NCBI GenBank assembly: GCA_041685355.1
Contig: JAWLFY010000039.1
Location: 1 to 34,972, forward strand
DNA: 34,972 bases
Source of the DNA: JAWLFY01 sp041685355
Lineage (GTDB): Bacteria; Planctomycetota; Planctomycetia; Pirellulales; Pirellulaceae
Direction of reading: 5' to 3'
A program made the translations under genes and the position numbers. Position 1 is the stretch's first letter. Each line of letters opens with the position of its first letter. Under the pieces are notes generated by a model. The model ran no database searches. It worked only from the letters and a program-made list of their open reading frames with translations, and was not told the DNA's origin. Below, piece after piece: positions 27,024 to 34,857 of this stretch.

Positions 27024-28496
27024 TTGAGTAAGTTTGCGGCAAACGGCCAGATTGAATCCGATTTCAATGACCCGGCGGCTCGTCCCGCGCCGGAGACGAT
27101 CGAGGGGATCGTGGTGATGGACGCGACGTGGGCTCGGAAGCGGCGGATGCGTCGGCAGTCGGCGGGTCCTGCAGCGGCAGCCCGATCGGGGCGTGGGGCG
27201 TCCGGTGTGCCGACGTCGGGCCGTGCCGTTTCCCGTCCGGCGACGTCTTCTCGCGAATCGGTTCCGTCTTCCGTGGCCGTCTCGGTGACGCGTGGTATGG
27301 ACCGACAAGAGGAGTCGGCATCGCCGGGATCGATCGTCCCGAGTCCGACTTCTTCGGTGGGCGTGGGATCGTCCGATTCGGGTCGTGCGAGCCCGGTACC
27401 GGGGTATTCGGAGGCGGAACTCAACCGGTTCCTTGTCAACTTCGTGGTCGAGCAGACCGGATACCCGGAGGAGATCGTCGAGATGGATGCGGATCTCGAG
27501 GCGGACTTGGGGATCGACAGCATCAAGAAGGCTCAGCTGTTCGGCGAGCTTCGGGAGCATTTTGACGTGACACCGTCGGATGGCTTGAGTCTCGACGATT
27601 TCCCGACGCTTGCCCACGTGCGTGATTACTTGCGGTCCGAGCGCGATGGGTCAGCAACATCCCGCGTGTCGTCGCCGGTGGGACCGACCCCGGCCGGTTC
27701 GGTTTCTTCGACCACGTCTTCCGTTAAGGCGGCGCCACCCGTGACGGCTGAGCCTTGGTCCACGGCCGTTTCGTCGTCGGTCGCTGGGGCCTCGGGTGGC
27801 GATTCCGCGTTGGACGCGTCGGAGCTCGAGTCCTTCCTGGTGAACTTCGTCGTGGAGCAGACGGGTTACCCGGCAGAGATCGTGGAGATGGATGCGGACC
27901 TCGAGGCGGACTTGGGGATCGACAGCATCAAGAAGGCGCAGCTGTTCGGCGAGCTTCGGGAGCACTTCGACGTCACGCCTTCGGACGACTTGAGTCTTGA
28001 CGATTTCCCGACCCTTGCTCACGTGCGGGACTACTTGCGAGCCGAGGGTGGTTCTTCGACTTCCCCGGGCGTTTCGTCGCAGGTCGAGCAGGCCGAGCAG
28101 GCCGAGCAGGCCGAGCAGGCCGAGCAGGCCGAGCCGGTCGCGTCGATCGAGCCGGTATCGTCGGTCGAGCCGGTATCGTCGGTCGAGCCGGTATCGGCGG
28201 GGTCGTCCGCCACCGTTGCGGCGCCGGGTGGCGGTCATGGGAAAGCGGGTTTGGACGGGTCGGAGCTGGAGTCTTTCCTGGTGAACTTCGTCGTGGAGCA
28301 GACGGGTTACCCGGAGGAGATCGTGGAGATGGATGCGGACCTCGAGGCGGACTTGGGGATCGACAGCATCAAGAAGGCGCAGCTTTTCGGGGAACTCCGC
28401 GAGCACTTCGACGTGACACCGTCGGACGATCTGAGCCTCGATGACTTTCCGACGCTCGCGGACGTGCGGGATTATTTGGTCGCGTCGGGGCGATGA
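27024..28496 (+). CDS. Stand-alone tandem triple acyl carrier protein
   Basis: This 490-residue protein contains three ACP domains, each with the motif LGIDSIKKAQLF. The phosphopantetheine serines are Ser166, Ser301 and Ser448. The sequence around them resembles the ACP arrays of PUFA synthases (GIDSIK). Linkers are rich in Ser, Pro, Val and Glu; the one between ACP2 and ACP3 contains EQA and EPVSSV tandem repeats. The N-terminal ~125 residues are basic then low-complexity. The start is TTG 27024 with GAGAGA about 8 bases upstream; ATG 27117 after GAGGGG is an alternative. Because the megasynthase has no ACP, this protein should carry its growing chain in trans. The stop overlaps the next start in ATGA. 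Confidence 0.93.
   Translation: MSKFAANGQIESDFNDPAARPAPETIEGIVVMDATWARKRRMRRQSAGPAAAARSGRGASGVPTSGRAVSRPATSSRESVPSSVAVSVTRGMDRQEESASPGSIVPSPTSSVGVGSSDSGRASPVPGYSEAELNRFLVNFVVEQTGYPEEIVEMDADLEADLGIDSIKKAQLFGELREHFDVTPSDGLSLDDFPTLAHVRDYLRSERDGSATSRVSSPVGPTPAGSVSSTTSSVKAAPPVTAEPWSTAVSSSVAGASGGDSALDASELESFLVNFVVEQTGYPAEIVEMDADLEADLGIDSIKKAQLFGELREHFDVTPSDDLSLDDFPTLAHVRDYLRAEGGSSTSPGVSSQVEQAEQAEQAEQAEQAEPVASIEPVSSVEPVSSVEPVSAGSSATVAAPGGGHGKAGLDGSELESFLVNFVVEQTGYPEEIVEMDADLEADLGIDSIKKAQLFGELREHFDVTPSDDLSLDDFPTLADVRDYLVASGR
28083..28199. repeat. 9-bp and 18-bp tandem repeats in the ACP2-ACP3 linker
   Basis: GCCGAGCAG recurs about four times head to tail after a GTCGAGCAG variant (28083-28127). An 18-bp unit containing GAGCCGGTATCGTCGGTC then recurs to about 28197. 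Both are in frame and encode EQA and EPVSSV repeats, so they form a charged flexible linker, not a CRISPR or regulatory array. Confidence 0.8.
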
Positions 28497-29893
28497 GTGA
28501 CGAAGGTCGTCCGTCGTCTTGGCCGGTCGTTCCGTTCGAGCGTTACTTGCTCGCCGACGACCGCCACGACGAGCCGATGACTTTCCCGATGGTGTTCTGT
28601 CTAGCCGGCAAGATCGACCATGCGGTGTGGCGGCGGGCGGTCGTGGAGTCGCTGCAGCGGCACCCGTTGTTACGAAGCCGTTTGGCGGGTCGGGGCCGAT
28701 CGTTGAGGTGGCAGGTCGATTGGGGCGATGCGGGGTTAGGCGATGCGGGTTCAACGGACGCGTTTTCGCGAGGCGAGGATCCGCGCGACGACGCACGGAT
28801 CGATTTGAGGGGAGAATCGCCGTTTCGTTATCGGTGGGTTGAACGCGGCGACGGGATCGATTTGTGTTGCCGTTTCCATCATGCGGTCGTGGACGGGATC
28901 GGGGCGATCCAGTTTCTGGGTGACTGCTTTGCCCGTTACGACCAGCTCGTGCGGGACGGTTCGCGGGCGAAGTGGATTCGGTTGGACGAATCGTTGCTCG
29001 CGTCGCGGGCGGAGCGGGGCGTGGCCTCGCGGAGGTCGTCGGCGGGGGAATCGGCGGCCGGGAATCCTGGCGGCAAGGTGTCGGACGCGGTGTTTGCCAT
29101 CGGGTCGGAGGTTCGCCGATTTTTTCTACGCCAGGTCACGCCGATCGTGTCCGATGGCGAGCGTGCGGGGGGGGGCGAACCGGGGGGGGCGATCTGGCGG
29201 GGGGGGGATCTTTATCAAGTGGAGCTGGACGCGGAGGGTTCGGACCGGGTGCGGCGGGCGGCGAGTTCTCGGGGCGTGACGCTCAACGACTTGGCGCTCC
29301 GCGAGCTGATGTTGGCTTTGCGGGACGCGAACGCCGGGCGGGGGGCGGTCGGCCGTTGGTACCGGATCACGATTCCGGTGAATCTGCGTCAACGCCGGCA
29401 CCATCGGATGCCCGCTTGCAACCGGATCGGATACGCGTTTATCGATCGCGACCTGAGCGTCGAGGCTGACCCGGAGGCGTTGTTGTTGGGGTTGTCTCAG
29501 GAGAACGGGGTGATTCGCGCGGAGCGGCTGACCGAGATGTTTTTGGGGGTTCTCGAGGTGGTCGCCCGTGTCCCCGGGTTGATGCGTCATTTGACGTCTC
29601 GCCGAGCGCGGGTGGCGACGACGGTGTTTTCGAATTTGGGGGACCCGACGCGTCGATTTCATGCGCGGGTCTCACGTCGGGAGGGCGTGGTCGCGATCGG
29701 TGACGCGACGATTCGGGGGTTCGCCGCCGCGCCGCCGGTTCGGCCGAACATGCCCGCATCTTTTTTGCTTCATCAGTTGAACGGTCGGGTCGGTTTGAAC
29801 GTGTTGATCAGCGACCAGCGGATGACGGCGGATGACGCGGCACGGATGCTGGGGGCGTGGCGAGACCGGCTCCTGGGATGTGACGAGCGATGA
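28493..29893 (+). CDS. HHxxxDG acyltransferase, condensation/PapA/WS-DGAT superfamily
   Basis: This 466-residue protein shows the superfamily catalytic motif HHAVVDG (His129, His130, Asp134, Gly135), with His130 as the expected general base. The N-terminal PVVPFERYLLADD and the later TIPVNLRQRRHHRMPACNRIGY and VFSNLGDPTRRF segments fit the WS/DGAT and PapA-like branches. In the family these enzymes transfer an acyl group from a carrier protein or CoA to an alcohol or amine. Here it is translationally coupled (4-base ATGA overlaps) to the tri-ACP gene before it and the MMPL exporter after it. The likely donor is therefore an ACP-bound chain, made into an ester or amide before export. The acceptor is unknown. 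Confidence 0.87.
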   Translation: MSDEGRPSSWPVVPFERYLLADDRHDEPMTFPMVFCLAGKIDHAVWRRAVVESLQRHPLLRSRLAGRGRSLRWQVDWGDAGLGDAGSTDAFSRGEDPRDDARIDLRGESPFRYRWVERGDGIDLCCRFHHAVVDGIGAIQFLGDCFARYDQLVRDGSRAKWIRLDESLLASRAERGVASRRSSAGESAAGNPGGKVSDAVFAIGSEVRRFFLRQVTPIVSDGERAGGGEPGGAIWRGGDLYQVELDAEGSDRVRRAASSRGVTLNDLALRELMLALRDANAGRGAVGRWYRITIPVNLRQRRHHRMPACNRIGYAFIDRDLSVEADPEALLLGLSQENGVIRAERLTEMFLGVLEVVARVPGLMRHLTSRRARVATTVFSNLGDPTRRFHARVSRREGVVAIGDATIRGFAAAPPVRPNMPASFLLHQLNGRVGLNVLISDQRMTADDAARMLGAWRDRLLGCDER

Positions 29894-32316
29894 GCCGAAC
29901 GGCTTCACCCGGTCGGATGTCGCGATTCGCCGCGTCGGTTCTGATGGCCGTTTGGTTCGTTTCGTTCCCGCTGGTGCTGCATCATGCGGGGATGGCTTGG
30001 CGATCGAGTTCGAACCGGGTCGAGGATTGGGTTCCGTCGGGGCATCCGGAGACGCGGGAGCTCGACCGATTCATCGAGCTGTTTCGGAGCGACGAGTTAT
30101 TGGCGGTGTCGTGGCCGGGTTGCGCGCTTGACGATCCGCGGCTGGAGCGACTGCGTCGATGGGGGACGGTCGGGGCGGAGCAAGCGTCGGGGGCGTCGGG
30201 GGCGTCGGGGGGACGCTTGGGGGAGCGGTTACGTCACTATTTTCGCGCGATCGTGACCGCCGACGACGTACTCGACATGCTCGATCGGTGGTCCGACACG
30301 GGGGCCGAGGTGCCGCGGGGCCAACGTCTCGCGCGGTTGCGCGGATGGCTGTTGGGGGACGACGGTCGGACGACGATGGCGATCGCGCTCGTGTCGGGGG
30401 CGGGCGCCGAGGACCGTCACGCGGCGGTCAACGCGATGCGGGACGCGGCGACCGCGGCGACGGGGTTGTCCCGCGACGAGTTGCGTTTGGCCGGATCGAC
30501 GATCGAGAGCGTCGCGACCGACGAGGCGAACCGGAGATCGCTGGAGCGTTTGACGCTGTTGTCGTTCCTGGTGTGCGGCGTGATCCTTTTCGTCGCGTCA
30601 CGGAACCTGCGGGTCACGGCGTTGTTGCTCGGGATCGCGATTTTCAACCAGCAATTGTCGCTCGCGGTGGTCGCGTGGACCGGGGGCCGGGTCGACGCGG
30701 TGTTGTTATTGATGGCGAGCGTGATGTTTGTGTTGAGCATCTCGGCGGGCTGCCATTTCCTTCGCTACTTACGGGAAGCCTTGATCCGCGTCGGTCCGTC
30801 GGCGGCGCCCCGCGCGGCGTTCGATGCCGCGTTGCGTCCCGCGGCGCTAGCGGCGGTCACGAGCTCGATCGGGTTCGGGTCGCTGACCACGAGCCAGGTG
30901 ATCCCGGTCCAGAACTTTGGCGGCTATGCGGCGGTGATGGTGTTGGTTTGTGGGGTGACGGTGCCCTCGTTGATCGTCGCTTCGTTCGTGGTGGTACCGG
31001 CCCGTCGTTGGCACCGGACGTTGATCGGCCGCGATCGGCTTGACCGGTCGGGGTTCGACGAGTCGGATCCGGTCGACGTTCGGGACGGCGGGGAGTCCCG
31101 TTCCGACCCGTTGTTTTGTTTGGATTGGCTAGCCCGGTTGGCGACGCGTTGGCCGTGGGTGATCGGCGTTTCGTTGGTGGTGTTGGCGGGGACGGCGACC
31201 GGATTGCCGCGGCTGCAAACGGCCCTCGGTGTGTTCAAGATGTTTCCGGAGGACGCGAAGATTTTGCGGGATTATCGATGGATCGAGGAGAACGTCGCGC
31301 CGTTGGTTCCGGTGGAGGTGACGATTTCGGCGCCGGTTCCGGGCGAGTCTTCGGCGGTGTCTTCCGAAGAAGATGATGATGACGCGGGGGACGATGGCCG
31401 TCGTGGCGGGCGTGACGACGCGTGGTTGGAGGAGTTGGCATTGGTCCGCGACGTCGTTGTGGGGTTACAGCGATCGGGGGCGGTGGAGGCGGTCGTTTCG
31501 CCGTTGAACTTCATCCCGTCGCCTCCGCTTCAGGGATCCGGTTTTCGTTACGTCCTCGCAAAGCGGGCGTACGTGTCGGCGATGCGGCAGTCGGCGGAGC
31601 AGCTCACCGAAACCGGTTTTTTTCGGGCCGAGCCCGGTTATCGGCACTGGCGGATCAGCGGGCGGATCCGTTCGTCGTCGGACCCGGACTACGCGGCGGT
31701 GCGGCGTGCGGTGGACGGGGCGGTCGCGGAGGCAGTGGGCGACAAGCCGCGACCCGCGGGGACGGCGTATCAAGTCAGCGGTGGGGCGATCGTATTCGAC
31801 CAGATGCAGCGGCGGTTGCTCCGTGACATGGGGACGAGTTTCGTGACCGCGGTCGGGCTGATCGCGGTGTTGATGTCGGTCGTACTTCGCAGCGTCGTCG
31901 CGGGGGTCGCGTCGATGCTCCCGAACCTGATTCCGCCGGTGGCGTTGTTCGGGACGATGGCGTGGTTCGGCATCCCGATCGAGATCGGGTCGGTGTTAAC
32001 GGCCAGCGTTGCCGTCGGGATCGCGGTCGACGACACGTTGCACCTGATTCACGCGTACATTCGGTCGGGCGTCACGACGACGGGCGGGGCGATCGCCGAC
32101 GCGCTCCGACACAGCGGGCCGGCGATGATCCAGACGACGGCGATCTGCTGTCTCGGGATGCTGGCCTTTGCGTTGAGTCCGTTCTTGCCGATCTCGCGTT
32201 TCGCATGGGTGATCACGACGCTGCTCGCGTTGGCGCTTGCGGGAGATCTCGTCGTGTTGCCGGCGGTACTCGCGAGCCCGCTGGGTCGGAGCGTCAGGCG
32301 AATAGAGCGTCGATGA
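29890..32316 (+). CDS. MMPL/RND-superfamily lipid exporter
   Basis: This 808-residue inner-membrane protein has the duplicated RND/MMPL layout. TM1 is at about residues 11-33, a periplasmic domain follows to about 215, then a cluster of TM helices (about 218-370). TM7 is at about 421-441, with a second periplasmic domain containing an acidic EEDDDD stretch near 495, and a final TM cluster (about 650-795). The second half holds AVGIAVDDTLHLIHAY, matching the charged TM motif of the family; the equivalent in the first half is SISAGCHFLRYLRE. The start overlaps the acyltransferase stop in ATGA. In the family such proteins move complex lipids or hopanoids; here it probably exports the cluster product. 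Substrate not shown. Confidence 0.9.
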   Translation: MSRTASPGRMSRFAASVLMAVWFVSFPLVLHHAGMAWRSSSNRVEDWVPSGHPETRELDRFIELFRSDELLAVSWPGCALDDPRLERLRRWGTVGAEQASGASGASGGRLGERLRHYFRAIVTADDVLDMLDRWSDTGAEVPRGQRLARLRGWLLGDDGRTTMAIALVSGAGAEDRHAAVNAMRDAATAATGLSRDELRLAGSTIESVATDEANRRSLERLTLLSFLVCGVILFVASRNLRVTALLLGIAIFNQQLSLAVVAWTGGRVDAVLLLMASVMFVLSISAGCHFLRYLREALIRVGPSAAPRAAFDAALRPAALAAVTSSIGFGSLTTSQVIPVQNFGGYAAVMVLVCGVTVPSLIVASFVVVPARRWHRTLIGRDRLDRSGFDESDPVDVRDGGESRSDPLFCLDWLARLATRWPWVIGVSLVVLAGTATGLPRLQTALGVFKMFPEDAKILRDYRWIEENVAPLVPVEVTISAPVPGESSAVSSEEDDDDAGDDGRRGGRDDAWLEELALVRDVVVGLQRSGAVEAVVSPLNFIPSPPLQGSGFRYVLAKRAYVSAMRQSAEQLTETGFFRAEPGYRHWRISGRIRSSSDPDYAAVRRAVDGAVAEAVGDKPRPAGTAYQVSGGAIVFDQMQRRLLRDMGTSFVTAVGLIAVLMSVVLRSVVAGVASMLPNLIPPVALFGTMAWFGIPIEIGSVLTASVAVGIAVDDTLHLIHAYIRSGVTTTGGAIADALRHSGPAMIQTTAICCLGMLAFALSPFLPISRFAWVITTLLALALAGDLVVLPAVLASPLGRSVRRIERR

Positions 32317-32344
32317 CTTTCCCGTCGCGGACGCGTGTCATCGA
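32310..32344. terminator. Hairpin at the end of the exporter gene
   Basis: TCGATGAC (32310-32317) pairs perfectly with GTCATCGA (32337-32344), and the loop contains a smaller CGTC/GACG stem. It overlaps the stop codon of the MMPL gene and could end the operon transcript. No T-run follows, so an intrinsic terminator is uncertain. Confidence 0.35.
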
Positions 32345-32583
32345 GCATCGGCCACAATTCGGGGAGGTGTTCGCGGACCATTCGCGAGACCTTCGTTTCG
32401 GTCGACTCGGTGACCGATCGTTTCGATCCATTTCACAAGCACGGCTTGGACGCAGTCATCGATGTCGCTGGGTTCGGACGAACGATGACGCGACATCGCC
32501 CGCAATCCGTTCTCGGATTGTCGGAAGATGTCCCAACGCTCGGGATCGAGCTGGTTGCGGGAGTGGGAGGGGGCCGATGTCAT
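32338..32583 (-). pseudogene. Possible decayed ECF sigma-like fragment
   Basis: An 81-residue minus-strand frame contains SDIDDCVQAVLVKWIE, which recalls the DxxDxxQ helix of sigma region 2, preceded by a plausible N-terminal helix. After that the frame becomes Pro/Arg-rich and stops, and no region 4 is visible in any nearby frame. The ~556-bp spacer between the exporter and the ROK gene (32317-32872) otherwise contains nothing I can support. This may be chance; confidence is low. Confidence 0.22.
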
Positions 32584-32872
32584 TTCCGCAGGCTATGGAT
32601 TCTGATGCGCGAGAGACAGGCATTATTTCAGGGTGACGAGAATTTATCGTCGGAATTCCTTGCCAGGGTGGGGTTTTGTGACGGTTTTGGGCACGCCCCG
32701 TCGTCTACGGAGGCTTCAACGATGGCGACGCCCCGGTTGAAGCGGCCGGCGTGTTGGAGTCTGCTTGACGGGAGTTCGGCCGCGGGCCCGAACGGCCGTG
32801 TCGGCTTTGGCCCCCCGGCGGGCGAGACGGGCCGCTGACGTGCCAACGCGTCGTGAACATGGTGGAGCAGAG

Positions 32873-33874
32873 ATGGAATCAAATCCCCGGGATATTTGGA
32901 TCGGGTTCGACTTGGGCGGCACGAAGATGCTGGCGGTCGCCTACGACGAAGACTGGAACCCGATCGGTCGACGTCGCCGCAAAACGAAAGGGCGAGACGG
33001 TTCCGATTCGGGGGTCCAGCGGATCGCGTCGACGATCGACCGGTTGTTCGAGGAGAACGATCTCGATCCGGCGCGGATTGCCGGGATCGGGATCGGGTGT
33101 CCCGGCCCGATCGACTTGCGTCGCGGCCGGATCCTGACGACCCCGAACTTGGGGTGGGACGACGTCGACATCGGGGAGTTCTTGCACAAGCGGTACGACC
33201 GTCCGGCGATGGTGATGAACGACGTCGACGCCGGCGTTTATGGCGAGTACCGGTTCGGGGCGGCGCGGGATTCGCGGTGCGTGGTGGGGATTTTTCCGGG
33301 GACGGGGATCGGCGGGGGATGCGTTTACGAGGGCCGCATCTTGCAGGGGGCGGGGATCAGCTGCATGGAGATCGGCCACACGCGGATCAGCAGCAGCGAC
33401 CGGGCGAGCGGTTACGACTTGCCGGGGACGCTCGAGGCGGAGGCGAGCCGGTTGACGATCGCGGCGGAGGCGGCGAAGGCGGCTTATCGTGGCGAGGCCC
33501 CGTATCTCCGCAAGGCGGCCGGGACCGATTTGGCCGATATTCGGAGCGGCGCGATTGCGGACGCGGTCGAGCAGGGGGACGAGGCGATCCGGCGGTTAGT
33601 GGAGACCGCTTGCAACACGATCGCTCTCGGCGTCGTGAACGTCGTTCATCTACTCGCCCCCGACACGATCGTGCTCGGCGGGGGACTCGTCGAGGCGATG
33701 GAAGAGTTCATCGTGAGCCGGGTCAAGAAAGCCTCCCGCGAGCAAGTGATGGAGGTCTACCGCGACCGGTTTGACGTCGTCGCGGCGAAACTCGGCGACG
33801 ACGCTTCGGTGCTCGGCGCCGCCGCCTGGGCCCACAAGCAGGTCCTCGGCGGAGAGACTCAGCGGCACGAGTAA
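32873..33874 (+). CDS. ROK-family sugar kinase lacking the zinc cysteines
   Basis: This 333-residue protein carries the ATP-binding DLGGTK (residues 13-18), GIGCPGPID (73-81), the catalytic Asp in MNDVDAG (Asp117), GTGIGGG (143-149) and EIGHTRI (166-172), all in ROK order and with normal spacing. It probably phosphorylates glucose or a related sugar in the cytoplasm. The canonical CxCGxxGCxE zinc motif is absent: the aligned segment reads YDLPGTLEAEAS (181-192), with Glu188 kept but no cysteines. The start is ATG 32873 after GGTGGAG (32861-32867); the frame opens at 32765 without supporting features. It does not appear to belong to the lipid cluster. Confidence 0.9.
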   Translation: MESNPRDIWIGFDLGGTKMLAVAYDEDWNPIGRRRRKTKGRDGSDSGVQRIASTIDRLFEENDLDPARIAGIGIGCPGPIDLRRGRILTTPNLGWDDVDIGEFLHKRYDRPAMVMNDVDAGVYGEYRFGAARDSRCVVGIFPGTGIGGGCVYEGRILQGAGISCMEIGHTRISSSDRASGYDLPGTLEAEASRLTIAAEAAKAAYRGEAPYLRKAAGTDLADIRSGAIADAVEQGDEAIRRLVETACNTIALGVVNVVHLLAPDTIVLGGGLVEAMEEFIVSRVKKASREQVMEVYRDRFDVVAAKLGDDASVLGAAAWAHKQVLGGETQRHE

Positions 33875-33907
33875 ACGGTTCCGCGGTTCACCGGGTAAGC
33901 TGGGTTC

Positions 33908-34162
33908 ATGACGCCTGAAGAACGATTGAAACGACTCGACGAAGCCCGCGACCACGAGGACTCGTGGATCGAGTGGTATCGGTTGACCCCACAAGAGCGC
34001 TGGGAAGAGTCGAAAAAAATTTGGCAGTTCTATCTTCAGGTAGGAGGCACGCTTGATCCCGAACCCGATCGTCAAAGTCCTTTCGACGCTGTCATGCCAC
34101 GAGGTCAAGCACCTGCTGATGGGCGGGCAGGCGTGCGTGTTCTACGGCGCGGCGGAGTTTAG
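33908..34162 (+). CDS. Small protein paired with a nucleotidyltransferase
   Basis: This 84-residue protein is charged and helical at first (MTPEERLKRLDEARDHEDSW), with LTPQERWEESKKIWQFYL and GGTLDPEPDRQSPFD following, and a basic end RAGVRVLRRGGV. I recall short proteins of this pattern in planctomycetes and proteobacteria, but no function. The last 110 bases overlap the nucleotidyltransferase gene in another frame, and that gene's Shine-Dalgarno box lies inside this coding sequence, so expression is probably coupled. The arrangement recalls a two-component module such as an antitoxin-toxin pair, but the sequence does not show this. Confidence 0.7.
   Translation: MTPEERLKRLDEARDHEDSWIEWYRLTPQERWEESKKIWQFYLQVGGTLDPEPDRQSPFDAVMPRGQAPADGRAGVRVLRRGGV
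34042..34047 (+). promoter_or_regulatory. Shine-Dalgarno box fixing a TTG start
   Basis: AGGAGG ends 5 bases before the TTG at 34053. It is a perfect consensus box and it decides the start of the nucleotidyltransferase, which has no ATG near its conserved N-terminus. The box lies within the coding sequence of the upstream small protein. Confidence 0.75.
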
Positions 34163-34811
34163 CCGCGACTGTGACATCGTGGTCGTCGCCGACGAGGCGA
34201 ATCTGAATCGCTTGACGTCAGCCCTCGAAGAGCTGAAGGCCGAATGCATCGCGGTTCCCCCGGCGAAGTGGGAGTACCTCGACCGCGGGCACGCCATCCA
34301 TTTTCGCTGCCACCATCCGGACGCCACGGGCATGCGGCTCGACGTGATGACCACCATGCGGGGTTGCGAAGGATTCCAACAGCTCTGGGACCGCCGGACC
34401 ACGATCGAAGATGTGGAGGGGGTCATCTACGAGCTACTCGGCATCGAGGACTTGGTAAAGGCGAAGAAAACGCAGCGGGACAAGGATTGGCCGATGGTCC
34501 GGCGGCTGGTGGACGCCCACTACGACCAAAACCGTGACGACCCGACGGAGTCACGGGTCCGCTTCTGGCTTCGCGAATCTCGAACTCCCGAAGTTCTGAT
34601 TCGCGTCGCGGCGGAGCATCCCGAGATCACCCGGGAGGTGATCCGGGAGCGTCCGTTGCTGGCCGAAACGTTGGGTACCAGCCGAACGGCGTTGGCAGCG
34701 GAATTGGAGCGGGAACGCCACCGCGAAGTTGAAGCTGATCGGAGTTACTGGCAGCCGCTGATGAAAGAACTCGAGGCGATGCGTTTGGCCAAACGCCAAC
34801 GGAATGGCTGA
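34053..34811 (+). CDS. Minimal nucleotidyltransferase-fold protein
   Basis: This 252-residue protein has a nucleotidyltransferase-like core: MGGQACVFYG (23-32), SRDCDIVV with the metal-binding Asp39 and Asp41, and a third acidic strand in MRLDVMTTMRG near residue 100. The GIEDLVKAKKTQRDKDWPMVRRL helix that follows is typical of AbiEii/MNT-like proteins. The last ~80 residues are a charged, probably helical tail ending KELEAMRLAKRQRNG. Translation starts at TTG 34053 from a consensus AGGAGG and overlaps the preceding small gene by 110 bases. Possible roles are toxin or antitoxin-type nucleotidyl transfer, or RNA or small-molecule modification. None is shown by the sequence. Confidence 0.8.
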   Translation: MIPNPIVKVLSTLSCHEVKHLLMGGQACVFYGAAEFSRDCDIVVVADEANLNRLTSALEELKAECIAVPPAKWEYLDRGHAIHFRCHHPDATGMRLDVMTTMRGCEGFQQLWDRRTTIEDVEGVIYELLGIEDLVKAKKTQRDKDWPMVRRLVDAHYDQNRDDPTESRVRFWLRESRTPEVLIRVAAEHPEITREVIRERPLLAETLGTSRTALAAELERERHREVEADRSYWQPLMKELEAMRLAKRQRNG

Positions 34812-34818
34812 TCGACGC

Positions 34819-34857
34819 AGGCCGCCGGTCAAGGCGAGGTCCCTCGACGGGCGGCCT
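34819..34857. terminator. Hairpin after the nucleotidyltransferase gene
   Basis: AGGCCGCCGGTC (34819-34830) pairs with GACGGGCGGCCT (34846-34857) at 11 of 12 positions around a 15-base loop, 8 bases after the stop codon. A short TTGTATT follows. It is a likely transcription terminator. The remaining ~115 bases to the window end contain nothing I recognise. Confidence 0.6.

Noticed and set aside
28083..28199. Possible CRISPR or regulatory array
   Set aside because: The repeats have 9- and 18-bp periods, no spacers, and are in frame, encoding EQA and EPVSSV linkers of the tri-ACP protein.
32335..32838. 167-codon + strand frame between the exporter and the ROK gene
   Set aside because: It has no ribosome-binding site, no recognisable motifs and irregular composition, and it overlaps the opposite-strand sigma-like fragment.
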